Source: Tropicimonas sp. IMCC34043 (lineage in GTDB: Bacteria; Pseudomonadota; Alphaproteobacteria; Rhodobacterales; Rhodobacteraceae). From it: a stretch of 64,000 nt of DNA. Location of the stretch: assembly GCF_003390845.1 (NCBI RefSeq), contig NZ_QMEK01000006.1:62001-126000 (forward strand), written 5' to 3'. The first letter of the stretch is position 1. The number at the start of each line of letters is the position of its first letter. The position numbers were made by a program, and so were the translations under genes. Below, one piece after another: positions 53,488 to 62,524 of the stretch. Below the pieces are notes generated by a model that was given only the letters and a program-made list of their open reading frames with translations, was not told where the DNA came from and ran no database searches.

Positions 53488-54144
53488 ATGACCTGGCTCG
53501 ACCAATTCGACGGCCTTGCCGGGCTTGCCCCGCAGGAACACGCGACGCTTGCCGCGCGCAGCCAGATCATCGAGGCTCCCGCCGGCGCGGTTCTGTTCGG
53601 CCCCGGTAATTCGCCAGAGAACATGCTGCTGCTGCTGTCGGGCATTGTCCGGGTGCAGAAGATCTCGGACTCGGGGCGCGAGATCGTGCTCTACCGCGTG
53701 CGCGCGGGCGAAAGCTGCGTGCTGACCACGGCCTGCCTGCTGGCACACGAATCCTATGCCGCCGAAGGCATCGCCGAGACCGAGGTCAGGGCCGCGGCCA
53801 TCCCCCGCACCGTCTTTGACGACCTCATGGGCCGGTCCGCAGCGTTCCGAAGCTTTGTCTTCGACGCCTATTCCCGGCGCATCACCGACCTTTTCGTGGT
53901 GATCGAAGAGGTCGCCTTCCGCCGCATGGACATCCGTCTGGCGCAAAAGCTGCTGGAACTGGCGCAGGGCGGCGTGATCAAGGCGACCCACCAGATGATG
54001 GCCGCCGAACTCGGCACCGCGCGCGAGGTGGTGTCGCGCCAGCTTGCCGAATTCCAGCGCCGCGGCTGGGTCGCCCAGTCGCGCGGCACCATCGCCATCC
54101 TCGACGGCGCGGGGCTGGCCGCACTGGCCGCCACAGCCGCCTGA
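53488..54144 (+). CDS. Crp/Fnr family regulator of the sulfur module
   Basis: 218 aa from ATG 53488, with AGAAGGAC about ten bases upstream. Cyclic-nucleotide-binding-like domain (AGAVLFGPGNSPENMLLLLSG, RVQKISDSGREIVLYRVRAGE), Cys77 and Cys83 in ESCVLTTACLLAHESY, dimerisation helix, and winged helix (KATHQMMAAELGTAREVVS, RQLAEFQRRGWVAQSRG). No N-terminal Fe-S cluster. The C-x5-C pair in the sensor domain and the position in front of sulfide-oxidation genes suggest a thiol-persulfide sensor (inference). Likely acts at the 54484-54496 inverted repeat. Confidence 0.92.
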   Translation: MTWLDQFDGLAGLAPQEHATLAARSQIIEAPAGAVLFGPGNSPENMLLLLSGIVRVQKISDSGREIVLYRVRAGESCVLTTACLLAHESYAAEGIAETEVRAAAIPRTVFDDLMGRSAAFRSFVFDAYSRRITDLFVVIEEVAFRRMDIRLAQKLLELAQGGVIKATHQMMAAELGTAREVVSRQLAEFQRRGWVAQSRGTIAILDGAGLAALAATAA

Positions 54145-54555
54145 ACCGCCGCGGCATTCTCCGAAAAGACGCCGCAAGCGCGCCGATGCAGGCGGACAGC
54201 GCAGCGGCCTCCGATGCGGGTGCGGGCGCCTTGACGCCGACCAGCGATATTCCCACATTCACAGAATGGAATTTCTTTTCGGATCGGTATATAGTCCGCT
54301 CCACAGGCCCGGCGGCGGCAACACCGCCCCGGTGCCTGGGGTGGCTTCTTGCGAAGGCGCGCCTGTCCGGGGGGAACTGCGAATGACATCATACGACGGG
54401 TCGGGCGCGCCCGACGGTGTCCTTTTGCCCGGTCGGGCCGAATCTGACGTGTTCGTGAGATCGGGAAGAAACCTCGTCGAACTGTGACATGATCACCGAT
54501 GGCCGTGCCGCTTGGGTGCTATGCCACCGCTACATCTGAACCAAAGGAACACACC
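54145..54555. promoter_or_regulatory. Promoter region of the sulfide-oxidation operon
   Basis: 411 nt between the Crp/Fnr gene and DUF2892. Two candidate operators: CATTC-ACA-GAATG at 54256-54268, and GTGA-CATGA-TCAC at 54484-54496 about 60 nt upstream of the first gene; the latter resembles a Crp/Fnr half-site pair. A TATATA stretch follows at about 54288. No ORF supported. Confidence 0.4.
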
Positions 54556-54756
54556 ATGACCAAGAACGTTGGAAGCCTCGACCGGACCATCCGGCTTGTC
54601 GTCGGCATCGTATTGCTGGTCCTCCCGTTCATTGCCGGCTGGAGCATGCTCTGGACCGTGATTTCGGTGGTCGTCGCCCTGGTATTGCTGGGCACCGCCG
54701 CTGCGCGCACCTGCCCGCTCTACACCATGCTCGGCATGAAGACCGAAAAGAGCTGA
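54556..54756 (+). CDS. DUF2892 membrane protein
   Basis: 66 aa from ATG 54556 after AAAGGAACACACC. Starts MTKNVGSLDRTIRLVVGIVL and has two membrane helices, with the family ending AARTCPLYTMLGMKT containing the conserved Cys. DUF2892 proteins are small inner-membrane partners of rhodaneses and other sulfur-handling proteins (as in YgaP). First gene of the sulfide operon. Confidence 0.92.
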   Translation: MTKNVGSLDRTIRLVVGIVLLVLPFIAGWSMLWTVISVVVALVLLGTAAARTCPLYTMLGMKTEKS

Positions 54757-54784
54757 CGATCGGCCAAACGGACTGACAGGATAG

Positions 54785-55210
54785 ATGGAAACGAACTTCA
54801 CGCCGCTGGCGTCTCTGCTCGGCGGGGGTCTTATCGGGCTCGCCGCCGTGCTTCTCATGCTCACTCTGGGCCGGATCATGGGCGCGACCGGGATCCTGTC
54901 TGCCGCGATCTGGGGCACCGACGACCGCCGCTGGCGGTGGGCGATCCTCGCCGGCATGGTCTCGGGTCCCGCCGCCTATCTGGGCCTCACCGGCAACTGG
55001 CCGGCGGTCGAAGTGCCGGTCTCGACGCCCGCACTGCTGATCGGCGGCTTTCTGGTTGGCATCGGGGTCAGCTATGGCTCTGGCTGCACCTCGGGGCACG
55101 GGGTCTGCGGCATGGCGCGGCTTTCGCCACGGTCCATTGCGGCAACGCTCTGCTTCATGCTGTTCACGGGTCTGACCGTCTATGTCACCCGCCACCTGAT
55201 CGGAGGGTGA
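54785..55210 (+). CDS. YeeE/YedE family transporter, N-terminal-type protein
   Basis: 141 aa, four membrane segments. Contains the family's Cys motif SYGSGCTSGHGVCGMARLSPRS, which in TsuA/YeeE lines the thiosulfate pathway. The protein is half of the usual full-length transporter; the other half is the next gene. Together they probably move a sulfur species such as thiosulfate, sulfide or polysulfide across the inner membrane. Starts 28 nt after DUF2892. Confidence 0.92.
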   Translation: METNFTPLASLLGGGLIGLAAVLLMLTLGRIMGATGILSAAIWGTDDRRWRWAILAGMVSGPAAYLGLTGNWPAVEVPVSTPALLIGGFLVGIGVSYGSGCTSGHGVCGMARLSPRSIAATLCFMLFTGLTVYVTRHLIGG

Positions 55211-55214
55211 AGCG

Positions 55215-55730
55215 ATGCGCCTGATCCTGAGCTATCTCATCGGCCTGATCTTCGGCCTCGGCATCTCGATTTCCGGCATGGCGAACCCTGCCAAGGTGCT
55301 GAACTTCTTCGATGTCGCGGGGTCCTGGGACCCCTCGCTCCTGTTCGTCATGGGCGGCGCTGTCGTCGTCACCTTCTTCGGCTATCGCTGGGTGCTGAAA
55401 CGCCCTGGGCCAAGTTTCGACCAGATCTTTCACCTGCCGCAGAACAAGGCGATCGACGTCAAGCTTCTGGCGGGTTCTGCCGTCTTCGGCATCGGCTGGG
55501 GTCTTGCCGGGTTCTGCCCGGGCGGGGCGCTGCCCGCACTTGGCACCGGCAAGCTCGAGGTGCTGATCTTCGCGCTTGCCATGCTTGCAGGCATGTTCGC
55601 CGCGCGGCTGATCGATACCCGCATGGCGGCCCGGCTTCAGGCCCCGCCGCTGCACGAACACCAGCCGGCGCCGCATGGCCCGCTGACCCACAAACCGCGC
55701 GATCCCGGCGCGAAAGCAGACATTACCTGA
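55215..55730 (+). CDS. YeeE/YedE family transporter, DUF6691-type protein
   Basis: 171 aa, four membrane segments. Starts MRLILSYLIGLIFGLGISIS, then GMANPAKVLNFFDVAGSWDPSLLFVMGG and the Cys motif IGWGLAGFCPGGALPALGTG. C-terminal soluble tail rich in His/Pro. Complements the preceding 141-aa protein (4 nt upstream), making the split two-gene form of the transporter. Confidence 0.92.
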   Translation: MRLILSYLIGLIFGLGISISGMANPAKVLNFFDVAGSWDPSLLFVMGGAVVVTFFGYRWVLKRPGPSFDQIFHLPQNKAIDVKLLAGSAVFGIGWGLAGFCPGGALPALGTGKLEVLIFALAMLAGMFAARLIDTRMAARLQAPPLHEHQPAPHGPLTHKPRDPGAKADIT

Positions 55731-55740
55731 GGAGGAAACC

Positions 55741-56622
55741 ATGAACTTCCCCGTCGAACTATCCGTGAAGCCCGACGTGACGGGCTTTTTCGATCCTGAC
55801 ACCAATACGATCAGCTATGTGGTCAAGGACCCGGCCTCGAATGCCTGTGCCATCGTCGATTCGGTGATGGATATCGATTATGCCGCCGGTCGCATCACCT
55901 ATACCCACGCCGACGAGTTGATCCGCCATGTGCAGGACAACGGGCTGAAACTGGAATGGCTGCTCGAAACCCATGTCCATGCCGATCACCTGTCGGCCGC
56001 GCCCTATATCCAGCAAAAGCTCGGCGGCAAGATCGGCATCGGCGAGAAGATTACCGTCGTGCAGGACGTCTTCGGCAAGATCTTCAACGAAGGCACCGAG
56101 TTCCAGCGCGACGGCAGCCAGTTCGACGCCCTGTTCAAGGATGGCGACAGCTACATGATCGGCACGATGAAGGCCGTCGCCCTGCACACGCCGGGCCATA
56201 CGCCCGCCTGCATGACCCATGTCGTGGGCGACGCAGCCTTTGTCGGCGACACGCTGTTCATGCCCGACGGCGGCTCGGCCCGGGCGGATTTCCCGGGCGG
56301 CGACGCGGGCGTGCTTTATGACAGCATCCAGAAGGTGCTGGCGCTGCCCGACGAGACCCGGCTGTTCATGTGCCACGACTATGCCCCGAACGGCCGCGAG
56401 ATCCAGTGGGAGACCACGGTGGCCGAGGAGAAGGCCAACAACATCCACGTCGGCGGCGGCAAGACGAAGGAGGAGTTCGTCAGGTTCCGCACCGAACGCG
56501 ACGCAACGCTCGACATGCCGCGGCTGATCATCCCCTCGCTGCAGGTCAACATGCGCGCGGGCGAGATCCCGACCGACAAGGACGGCCGGCAAATGCTGAA
56601 GGTTCCGGTCAACGGCCTCTGA
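55741..56622 (+). CDS. MBL-fold persulfide dioxygenase-like protein (ETHE1/Blh type)
   Basis: 293 aa with GAGGAAACC before the ATG. Metallo-beta-lactamase fold: ETHVHADHLSAAPYIQQKLG (His78, His80, Asp82, His83), HTPGHTPACMTHVVGDAAFVGDTLF and CHDYAPNGREIQWETTVAEEKANN. ETHE1-like enzymes oxidise glutathione persulfide to sulfite with O2, using mononuclear iron. With the SQR fusion downstream, it completes sulfide to persulfide to sulfite. 10 nt after the YeeE/YedE gene. Confidence 0.93.
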   Translation: MNFPVELSVKPDVTGFFDPDTNTISYVVKDPASNACAIVDSVMDIDYAAGRITYTHADELIRHVQDNGLKLEWLLETHVHADHLSAAPYIQQKLGGKIGIGEKITVVQDVFGKIFNEGTEFQRDGSQFDALFKDGDSYMIGTMKAVALHTPGHTPACMTHVVGDAAFVGDTLFMPDGGSARADFPGGDAGVLYDSIQKVLALPDETRLFMCHDYAPNGREIQWETTVAEEKANNIHVGGGKTKEEFVRFRTERDATLDMPRLIIPSLQVNMRAGEIPTDKDGRQMLKVPVNGL

Positions 56623-56703
56623 CAAAGACACAATGACAAGACGACGCCGCTTCGGGCGCCGGTGCTCCGGCCCCGGGGCATCCCTGTGGAGGAGAACAGG
56701 ACC

Positions 56704-58392
56704 ATGGACGCCAGAAAACTGACCGAGGCAATCTCGGTCGCGCCGCAGATCACGCCCGAGGACATCGCTGCCATCAAGGAGGCGGGTTTTCGCGCCATCA
56801 TCTGCAACCGTCCCGACGGTGAAGGCGCCGACCAGCCGACCTTCGAGGAAATCGAGATGGCCGCCAGGGCGGCCGGGATCGAGGCGCGCTATATCCCGAT
56901 CGTCGGCGGCATGGTCCGGGACGAGGATGCCCGGACCTTTGGCCGGGCGCTGACCGAACTGCCGGGGCCAGTGCTGGCCTATTGCCGTTCGGGCACCCGT
57001 TCGACCACCTTGTGGGCGCTCTGCAAGGCGCCCGAGATGGACGTCTCGGCCATCCTCGCGACGGCCAAGGCCGCGGGATATGACATGGGCGGCGTCGTGC
57101 GGCGCATCGTCAACGGCGGCAAGACCCCAACGACGACCGGCGACGCCAAGTTCGACGTGGTGATCGTGGGCGGCGGCGCGGGCGGCATCTCGGTCGCATC
57201 GAGCCTGCGCGCACGCAACCGCGACATCTCGATTGCCGTGATCGACCCCGCCGACATCCACTATTACCAGCCCGGCTGGACCATGGTCGGTGCCGGCATC
57301 TTCGACCCCGCGACCACCGCCCGCACCATGGGATCGCTGATCCCGCGCGGCGTGCACTGGATCAAGTCCGCGGTTGCGGCCTTCGAGCCCGCCAACGACG
57401 CCGTCATCCTCGATGGCTGCCGGGTCGTGACCTATGACCGGCTGATCGTCTGCCCGGGGCTGAAGCTTGACTGGCAGAAGGTCGAGGGGCTGGTCGACAC
57501 GCTCGGCAAGAACGGCGTCACCTCGAACTATCGCTATGATCTCGCGCCCTATACCTGGGACCTCGTGCAGGGGCTGAAATCGGGCCGGGCGCTGTTCACC
57601 CAGCCGCCGATGCCGATTAAATGCGCCGGGGCGCCGCAAAAGGCGATGTATCTGTCCGCCGACCACTGGTTCCGCACCGGGGTGCTGAAAGACATCGACG
57701 TGCAGTTCATGAACGCCGGCGGCGTGCTGTTCGGGGTCAAGGATTTCGTCCCGGCGCTGATGGAATACGTCAGGAAATACGATGCGACGCTGAACTACTT
57801 CCACAACCTCGTCGCCGTCGACGGCGCGGGCAAGACCGCGACCTTCGAGGTCACCGAGCCCGGGCAGGAGCCGCGGCGTGTCACTGTCGAATACGACATG
57901 ATGCACGTCTGCCCGCCGCAGACCGCGCCCGACTTCATCCGCGTCTCGCCACTCGCCGATGCCGTGGGCTGGGTCGATGTCGACCCGTCCACCCTGCGCC
58001 ACAAGACCTACGAGAACATCTGGTCGCTCGGCGACGTGATGAACGCGCCGAACGCCAAGACTGCGGCCGCAGCCCGGATCCAGGCCCCGGTGGTCGCCGC
58101 CAATGTCGCTGCCGACATCGCCGGCCACAGCCCCGAGGGGTCTTACAACGGCTATGGCTCCTGCCCGCTGACGGTCGAGCGCGGCAAGATCGTGCTGGCG
58201 GAATTCGGCTATGGCGGCGTGTTGCTGCCCTCGTTCCCGAAATGGGTCATCGACGGCACCAAACCGACCCGCGCCGCCTGGTGGCTGAAGGAACAGCTTT
58301 TGCCCCCGGTCTATTGGAGCGCCATGCTCAAGGGCCGGGAATGGATGGCAAAGCCCGAACGGATCACCGACGACGGCGCCGTGGTCTCGTGA
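56704..58392 (+). CDS. DUF442 (Blh N-domain)-sulfide:quinone reductase fusion
   Basis: 562 aa from ATG 56704 (GGAGGAGAACAGGACC upstream). Residues about 1-135 form a DUF442/rhodanese-like phosphatase fold with the loop Cys94-RSGTRS, preceded by AIICNRPDGEGADQP. Residues 150-555 form a flavoprotein: FAD motif VIVGGGAGG (153-161), VPIKCAGAPQK-like PIKCAGAPQKAMYLS (Cys307) and YNGYGSCPLTV (Cys487), the two redox Cys of the type II (SQOR-like) sulfide:quinone reductases, 180 residues apart as in the human enzyme (178). It oxidises sulfide and passes electrons to quinone, with the N-domain as likely sulfur acceptor. Confidence 0.93.
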   Translation: MDARKLTEAISVAPQITPEDIAAIKEAGFRAIICNRPDGEGADQPTFEEIEMAARAAGIEARYIPIVGGMVRDEDARTFGRALTELPGPVLAYCRSGTRSTTLWALCKAPEMDVSAILATAKAAGYDMGGVVRRIVNGGKTPTTTGDAKFDVVIVGGGAGGISVASSLRARNRDISIAVIDPADIHYYQPGWTMVGAGIFDPATTARTMGSLIPRGVHWIKSAVAAFEPANDAVILDGCRVVTYDRLIVCPGLKLDWQKVEGLVDTLGKNGVTSNYRYDLAPYTWDLVQGLKSGRALFTQPPMPIKCAGAPQKAMYLSADHWFRTGVLKDIDVQFMNAGGVLFGVKDFVPALMEYVRKYDATLNYFHNLVAVDGAGKTATFEVTEPGQEPRRVTVEYDMMHVCPPQTAPDFIRVSPLADAVGWVDVDPSTLRHKTYENIWSLGDVMNAPNAKTAAAARIQAPVVAANVAADIAGHSPEGSYNGYGSCPLTVERGKIVLAEFGYGGVLLPSFPKWVIDGTKPTRAAWWLKEQLLPPVYWSAMLKGREWMAKPERITDDGAVVS

Positions 58393-58456
58393 GCCTTTGC
58401 GCCGACGCGGCCCGCCCCGGACCGCGTCGGCGCCCCCATTGACGACAGGACTTCAG

Positions 58457-60208
58457 ATGCCACGCTACCTCCGCCGCTATCTGCCCATCCTCGACTGGGG
58501 CAGCCAGTACGACCGCCGGACCTTTGAAAGCGACCTGCTGGCCGCGGTGATCGTGACGATCATGCTGATCCCGCAGTCGCTCGCCTATGCGCTGCTGGCC
58601 GGCCTGCCACCCGAAATGGGGCTTTACGCCTCGATCCTGCCGCTGGTCGCCTATGCGGTCTTTGGCACCTCGCGGGCGCTGGCGGTCGGGCCGGTTGCGG
58701 TGGTCTCGCTGATGACGGCGGCGGCAATCGCCCGGCTCGGCCTCAACGATCCGGCGGCCATTGCGCTTGCGGCGATCACGCTGGCCTTCCTGTCGGGCAT
58801 CTTCCTGATCACGCTCGGCGTGCTGCGGCTGGGCTTTCTGGCCAATTTCCTGTCGCACCCGGTGGTCGCGGGGTTCGTCACCGCCTCGGGGATCCTGATC
58901 GCGGCAAGCCAGCTCAAGCACATCCTCGGAGTGAAAGCCGGGGGGAACAACCTGCTCGATACGCTCGGCCAGTTGTTTGCCAATATCGGCCAGACCAACC
59001 TCTGGACGCTGACGATCGGCGCGTCTGCCATCGGCTTTCTCTATTGGGTGCGCCGGGGGCTGAGACCGATGCTGCGCGCCCGCGGTGTGCCGCCGCGGAT
59101 CGCCGACATCGCGGCCAAGGCGGGGCCGGTCGGCGCGGTCGTGGCAACGACGCTGGTCGCCTGGATCTTCGGCCTTGCCGACCGCGGCGTCGCCGTCGTG
59201 GGCGACATCCCCTCGGGCCTGCCGCCGCTGACCGCGCCCAGCTTCGATCTTGCGGTCTGGGGCAAACTGTTCGGCTCGGCGGTCCTGATCTCGATCATCG
59301 GCTTTGTCGAGTCGGTCTCGGTCGCGCAGACCTTCGCCGCAAAGCGGCGCCAGCGCATCGACCCGGATCAGGAGCTTATCGGGCTTGGCGCCTCGAACGT
59401 CGCCGCATCGCTGACCGGCGGCTATCCGGTGACGGGCGGGTTCTCGCGCTCGGTCATCAGCTTCGATGCCGGGGCCGAAACACCGGCGGCAGGTGCCTAT
59501 ACCGCGGTCGGGATCATGATCGCCGCGCTGGTGCTGACGCCGCTGCTCTACTTCCTGCCCAAGGCAACGCTTGCGGCCACGATCATCGTCGCGGTGCTGA
59601 GCCTCGTCGATTTCTCGATCCTGCGCCACGCCTGGAGGTTTTCCCGGACCGATTTCTTCGCCGTTCTCGCCACGATCGTCCTGACCCTCGGCGTCGGGGT
59701 CGAAGTCGGGGTCTCGTCCGGCGTGGTGCTGTCGATCTTCCTGCATCTCTACAAGACCTCGCGCCCCCATATCGCCGAGGTCGGGCTGGTGCCGGGCACC
59801 CATCACTTTCGCAACATCGATCGCCACAAGGTGCTGACCGATCCCAGCCTGCTGACGCTACGCGTCGACGAAAGCCTTTACTTCGCCAATGCGCGGTTCC
59901 TCGAGGATTACATCTTCGACCGGGTCGCAGACGACAAGCAGGTCAAGAACGTGGTGCTGATGTTCCCGGCGGTGAACGAGATCGACCTCTCCGCACTCGA
60001 ATCGCTCGAGGCGATCCTGCACCGGATGAAGGACATGGGCGTCGGGCTGCATCTGTCCGAGGTGAAAGGCCCGGTGATGGACCGGCTGAAACGCAGCCAT
60101 TTCCTCGAACACCTGAACGGCCGGGTGTTCCTGTCGCAATATGACGCCTACATGGCGCTTGCGAAGACCGCGGCCGAGGCCCCCCCACAGCCAGATGCCG
60201 CCGAATAG
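58457..60208 (+). CDS. SulP family anion transporter with STAS domain
   Basis: 583 aa from ATG 58457. SulP signature ESDLLAAVIVTIMLIPQSLAYALLAGLPPEMGLYAS, GPVAVVSLMTAAAIA, and about twelve membrane segments, then a cytoplasmic STAS domain (LLTLRVDESLYFANARFLEDY, VVLMFPAVNEIDLSALESLE). Sulfate-type transporter or anion exchanger. In this operon-like position it probably exports the sulfite/sulfate formed by persulfide oxidation, or imports sulfate or bicarbonate. 64 nt after the SQR fusion. Confidence 0.92.
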   Translation: MPRYLRRYLPILDWGSQYDRRTFESDLLAAVIVTIMLIPQSLAYALLAGLPPEMGLYASILPLVAYAVFGTSRALAVGPVAVVSLMTAAAIARLGLNDPAAIALAAITLAFLSGIFLITLGVLRLGFLANFLSHPVVAGFVTASGILIAASQLKHILGVKAGGNNLLDTLGQLFANIGQTNLWTLTIGASAIGFLYWVRRGLRPMLRARGVPPRIADIAAKAGPVGAVVATTLVAWIFGLADRGVAVVGDIPSGLPPLTAPSFDLAVWGKLFGSAVLISIIGFVESVSVAQTFAAKRRQRIDPDQELIGLGASNVAASLTGGYPVTGGFSRSVISFDAGAETPAAGAYTAVGIMIAALVLTPLLYFLPKATLAATIIVAVLSLVDFSILRHAWRFSRTDFFAVLATIVLTLGVGVEVGVSSGVVLSIFLHLYKTSRPHIAEVGLVPGTHHFRNIDRHKVLTDPSLLTLRVDESLYFANARFLEDYIFDRVADDKQVKNVVLMFPAVNEIDLSALESLEAILHRMKDMGVGLHLSEVKGPVMDRLKRSHFLEHLNGRVFLSQYDAYMALAKTAAEAPPQPDAAE

Positions 60209-60317
60209 CGGCAGGACGCGGCGAAACCCCGGGCGCGGGACCTTGCCCGGCCCGGGGACGCCCGCCCGACCCGTCGCGGCAGTTGGCATCGCCCCCGCTT
60301 GCCCCTAAGACGCGGAC

Positions 60318-61427
60318 ATGGATCTGGCCGATTTCTCCATCGCCGCGCTCAATTCGCTGTCAGTCGAGGGCAGCGGGCTTGCACGTCGGGCGATCGTGCC
60401 GCCCGCCGCGCAGGGCGAAGGCTTCGACGAGGCCTATGACCGGACGACGCTTTGGTACGACGCGCTGGCGCAGGATGGCCGGGTCCTGCTGATCTGCCCA
60501 AAACTGCTCAACCTGCGAACGCTGATCAACGATGGCAATTTGAAGCTCGACGGGGTGCCAAGCCCGATCCGCCGGGTCCGTCATTTCCGCCGCCACGATA
60601 TCGTCGAGCTGAAGGCCGCCCATCCGCCCGCCCGTATCGAAACCTCGGCCGGCCGCTGGACCGGCGGCAGCGGCGTCAGCCCGGACCAGACCGCTCTGTT
60701 TGCGGGCCTCAACGCCTCGCTGCACATCTCGCGCAACAACCGGCTCGACTGGATCGCCGACTGGGCGCGATTTCACATCGGCGAGCACGGGCTGCAGGCC
60801 ATGCTGATCATGGACAACGGATCGGACGCCTACCCGCCCGAGGCGATCCTGGAGGCGCTGATCCCGACCGGCCTGCAACGTGCCGTGGTGCTGAAGGTGC
60901 CGCAAAGCTATGGCCCGGTGCGAACCAAGGCGGGCGGCGGTGGCGCGAAGTTCCTGCAGCCGGCGATGCTGAACCTCGCCCGGCTTCGTTTTCTCGCCCG
61001 CGCCCGCGCGGTGCTGAACGCCGATCTCGACGAACTGGTCTGGTCTGCCGGTGGCTCGATCTTTGACGCCGCCGTCGACAGCCCGCTGGGCCTTGTCCCG
61101 TTTGCCGGCGAATGGCGCCAGCCGGGACCCGAGGCCGAACCGCCCTGGTGCCACGCCCAGCACGACCACACCCGCCCCGGTGCCCGGCCCTGCCCGCCGA
61201 AATATTGCCTGCGCCCGGGTGGCTGGCTCGGCCGCGGCGGCTGGGATGTCCACCGCCCCGAGATGCCGCTGTCCGCGCTCTGGCCGCGCCGCCGCGACTT
61301 CGGCTATTGGCATTGCCGCGCGATCACCACGAACTGGAAATCCTACAACCGGCTCAGCTTTCGCAAGGCGGGCAGTCTGGATCCGGTGACGCGGGCAAAG
61401 CTTGACGCGCGCCTGCCTTGCGCCTGA
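60318..61427 (+). CDS. Putative glycosyltransferase (DxD motif)
   Basis: 369 aa. GT-A-like layout: N-terminal part with a LYDALAQDGRVLLICPKLLNLRTL stretch, then NRLDWIADWARFHIGEHGLQAMLIMDNGSD and the probable metal-binding Asp236-Leu-Asp238 in AVLNADLDELVW, followed by His/Cys-rich HAQHDHTRPGARPCPPKYCLR and GYWHCRAITTNWKSYNR. Resembles glycosyltransferase family 2/92-like proteins of Rhodobacterales; substrate unknown. It stands alone on the plus strand 110 nt after SulP. Confidence 0.6.
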   Translation: MDLADFSIAALNSLSVEGSGLARRAIVPPAAQGEGFDEAYDRTTLWYDALAQDGRVLLICPKLLNLRTLINDGNLKLDGVPSPIRRVRHFRRHDIVELKAAHPPARIETSAGRWTGGSGVSPDQTALFAGLNASLHISRNNRLDWIADWARFHIGEHGLQAMLIMDNGSDAYPPEAILEALIPTGLQRAVVLKVPQSYGPVRTKAGGGGAKFLQPAMLNLARLRFLARARAVLNADLDELVWSAGGSIFDAAVDSPLGLVPFAGEWRQPGPEAEPPWCHAQHDHTRPGARPCPPKYCLRPGGWLGRGGWDVHRPEMPLSALWPRRRDFGYWHCRAITTNWKSYNRLSFRKAGSLDPVTRAKLDARLPCA

Positions 61428-61512
61428 TCCCACGTTATCGTCCTGCCCTGTTGCTCCTGCGCGCGCCGCGTGCAACGCTCGGTACCATGTATCAGAGGGA
61501 GGGGAGCGCCCG

Positions 61513-62520
61513 ATGCAAAGCCGAACCGAGACCGGGACCGACCTGGCAACGGGCAGCCAGCATCTGCCGCAACTGACCGAGCCGCGCAATCCGGGCCTCG
61601 AACTTGACATGGACTGGGTGATGCGGGCCGCGGCCAACCGTTCGGCGATCGAACGGCGCACCGCCACCCTGCCCGGCCGTCGCTCGGTAAAGAAGGAATT
61701 TCAGGCAGCCTGGCTGCTCAGGGCGATCTCGGTGATCGATCTGACCACGCTTTCGGGCGACGACACGCCGGGCCGGGTCAGGCGGCTTTGCGCCAAGGCG
61801 CGCCAGCCGGTGCGCCACGACCTGCTGGAGGCGCTCGGGATGACCGGGCTGACCACGGGCGCGGTCTGCGTCTATCACGAGATGGTGGAAACGGCGGTCG
61901 CGGCGCTGGACGGCTCGGGCATCCCGGTCGCCGCAGTCTCGACCGGATTTCCGGCCGGGCTGTCGCCCTTCAAGCTGCGCGTGGCCGAGATCGGCGAATC
62001 GGTCCGTGCCGGCGCCTCGGAAATCGACATCGTGATCTCGCGCCGCCATGTGCTGACCGGCGACTGGCAGGCGCTTTACGACGAGATGCGGACCTTCCGC
62101 GAGGCCTGCGGCGCGGCGCATATCAAGGCGATCCTGGCGACGGGCGAGCTTGGCAGCCTTCGCAACGTGGCGCGGGCGAGCCTTGTCTGCATGATGGCGG
62201 GCGCCGATTTCATCAAGACCTCGACCGGCAAGGAGGCCGTCAATGCCACCCTGCCGGTGAGCCTCGTGATGATGCGTGCGATCCGCGATTATCACGCCCG
62301 CACCGGGATCCGAATCGGCTACAAGCCCGCGGGCGGGATCTCGACCGCCAAGGACGCGCTGATCTATCTGATGCTGCTGAACGAGGAACTGGGGCCACAT
62401 TGGGTGCGGCCGGATCTGTTCCGGTTCGGCGCCTCCTCGCTTCTGGGCGATATCGAACGGCAGCTTGAACACCACGTGACCGGCGCCTATTCGGCCGCCT
62501 GGCGCCATGCGCTGGCCTGA
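61513..62520 (+). CDS. deoC: Deoxyribose-phosphate aldolase
   Basis: 335 aa from ATG 61513 (GAGGGAGGGGAGCG upstream); the frame extends upstream but only into the previous gene. Class I aldolase: EIDIVI with Asp172, FIKTSTGK with the Schiff-base Lys235, GYKPAGGI with the second Lys. Longer N-terminus than E. coli DeoC (259 aa), as in animal and alphaproteobacterial forms. Cleaves 2-deoxyribose 5-phosphate to acetaldehyde and glyceraldehyde 3-phosphate; the downstream aldehyde dehydrogenase would use the acetaldehyde. Confidence 0.95.
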   Translation: MQSRTETGTDLATGSQHLPQLTEPRNPGLELDMDWVMRAAANRSAIERRTATLPGRRSVKKEFQAAWLLRAISVIDLTTLSGDDTPGRVRRLCAKARQPVRHDLLEALGMTGLTTGAVCVYHEMVETAVAALDGSGIPVAAVSTGFPAGLSPFKLRVAEIGESVRAGASEIDIVISRRHVLTGDWQALYDEMRTFREACGAAHIKAILATGELGSLRNVARASLVCMMAGADFIKTSTGKEAVNATLPVSLVMMRAIRDYHARTGIRIGYKPAGGISTAKDALIYLMLLNEELGPHWVRPDLFRFGASSLLGDIERQLEHHVTGAYSAAWRHALA

Positions 62521-62524
62521 CCAC

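Noticed and set aside
55759-58128. 789-aa minus-strand open frame
   Set aside because: Antisense to the ETHE1-like and SQR fusion genes; composition of a reverse-strand shadow.
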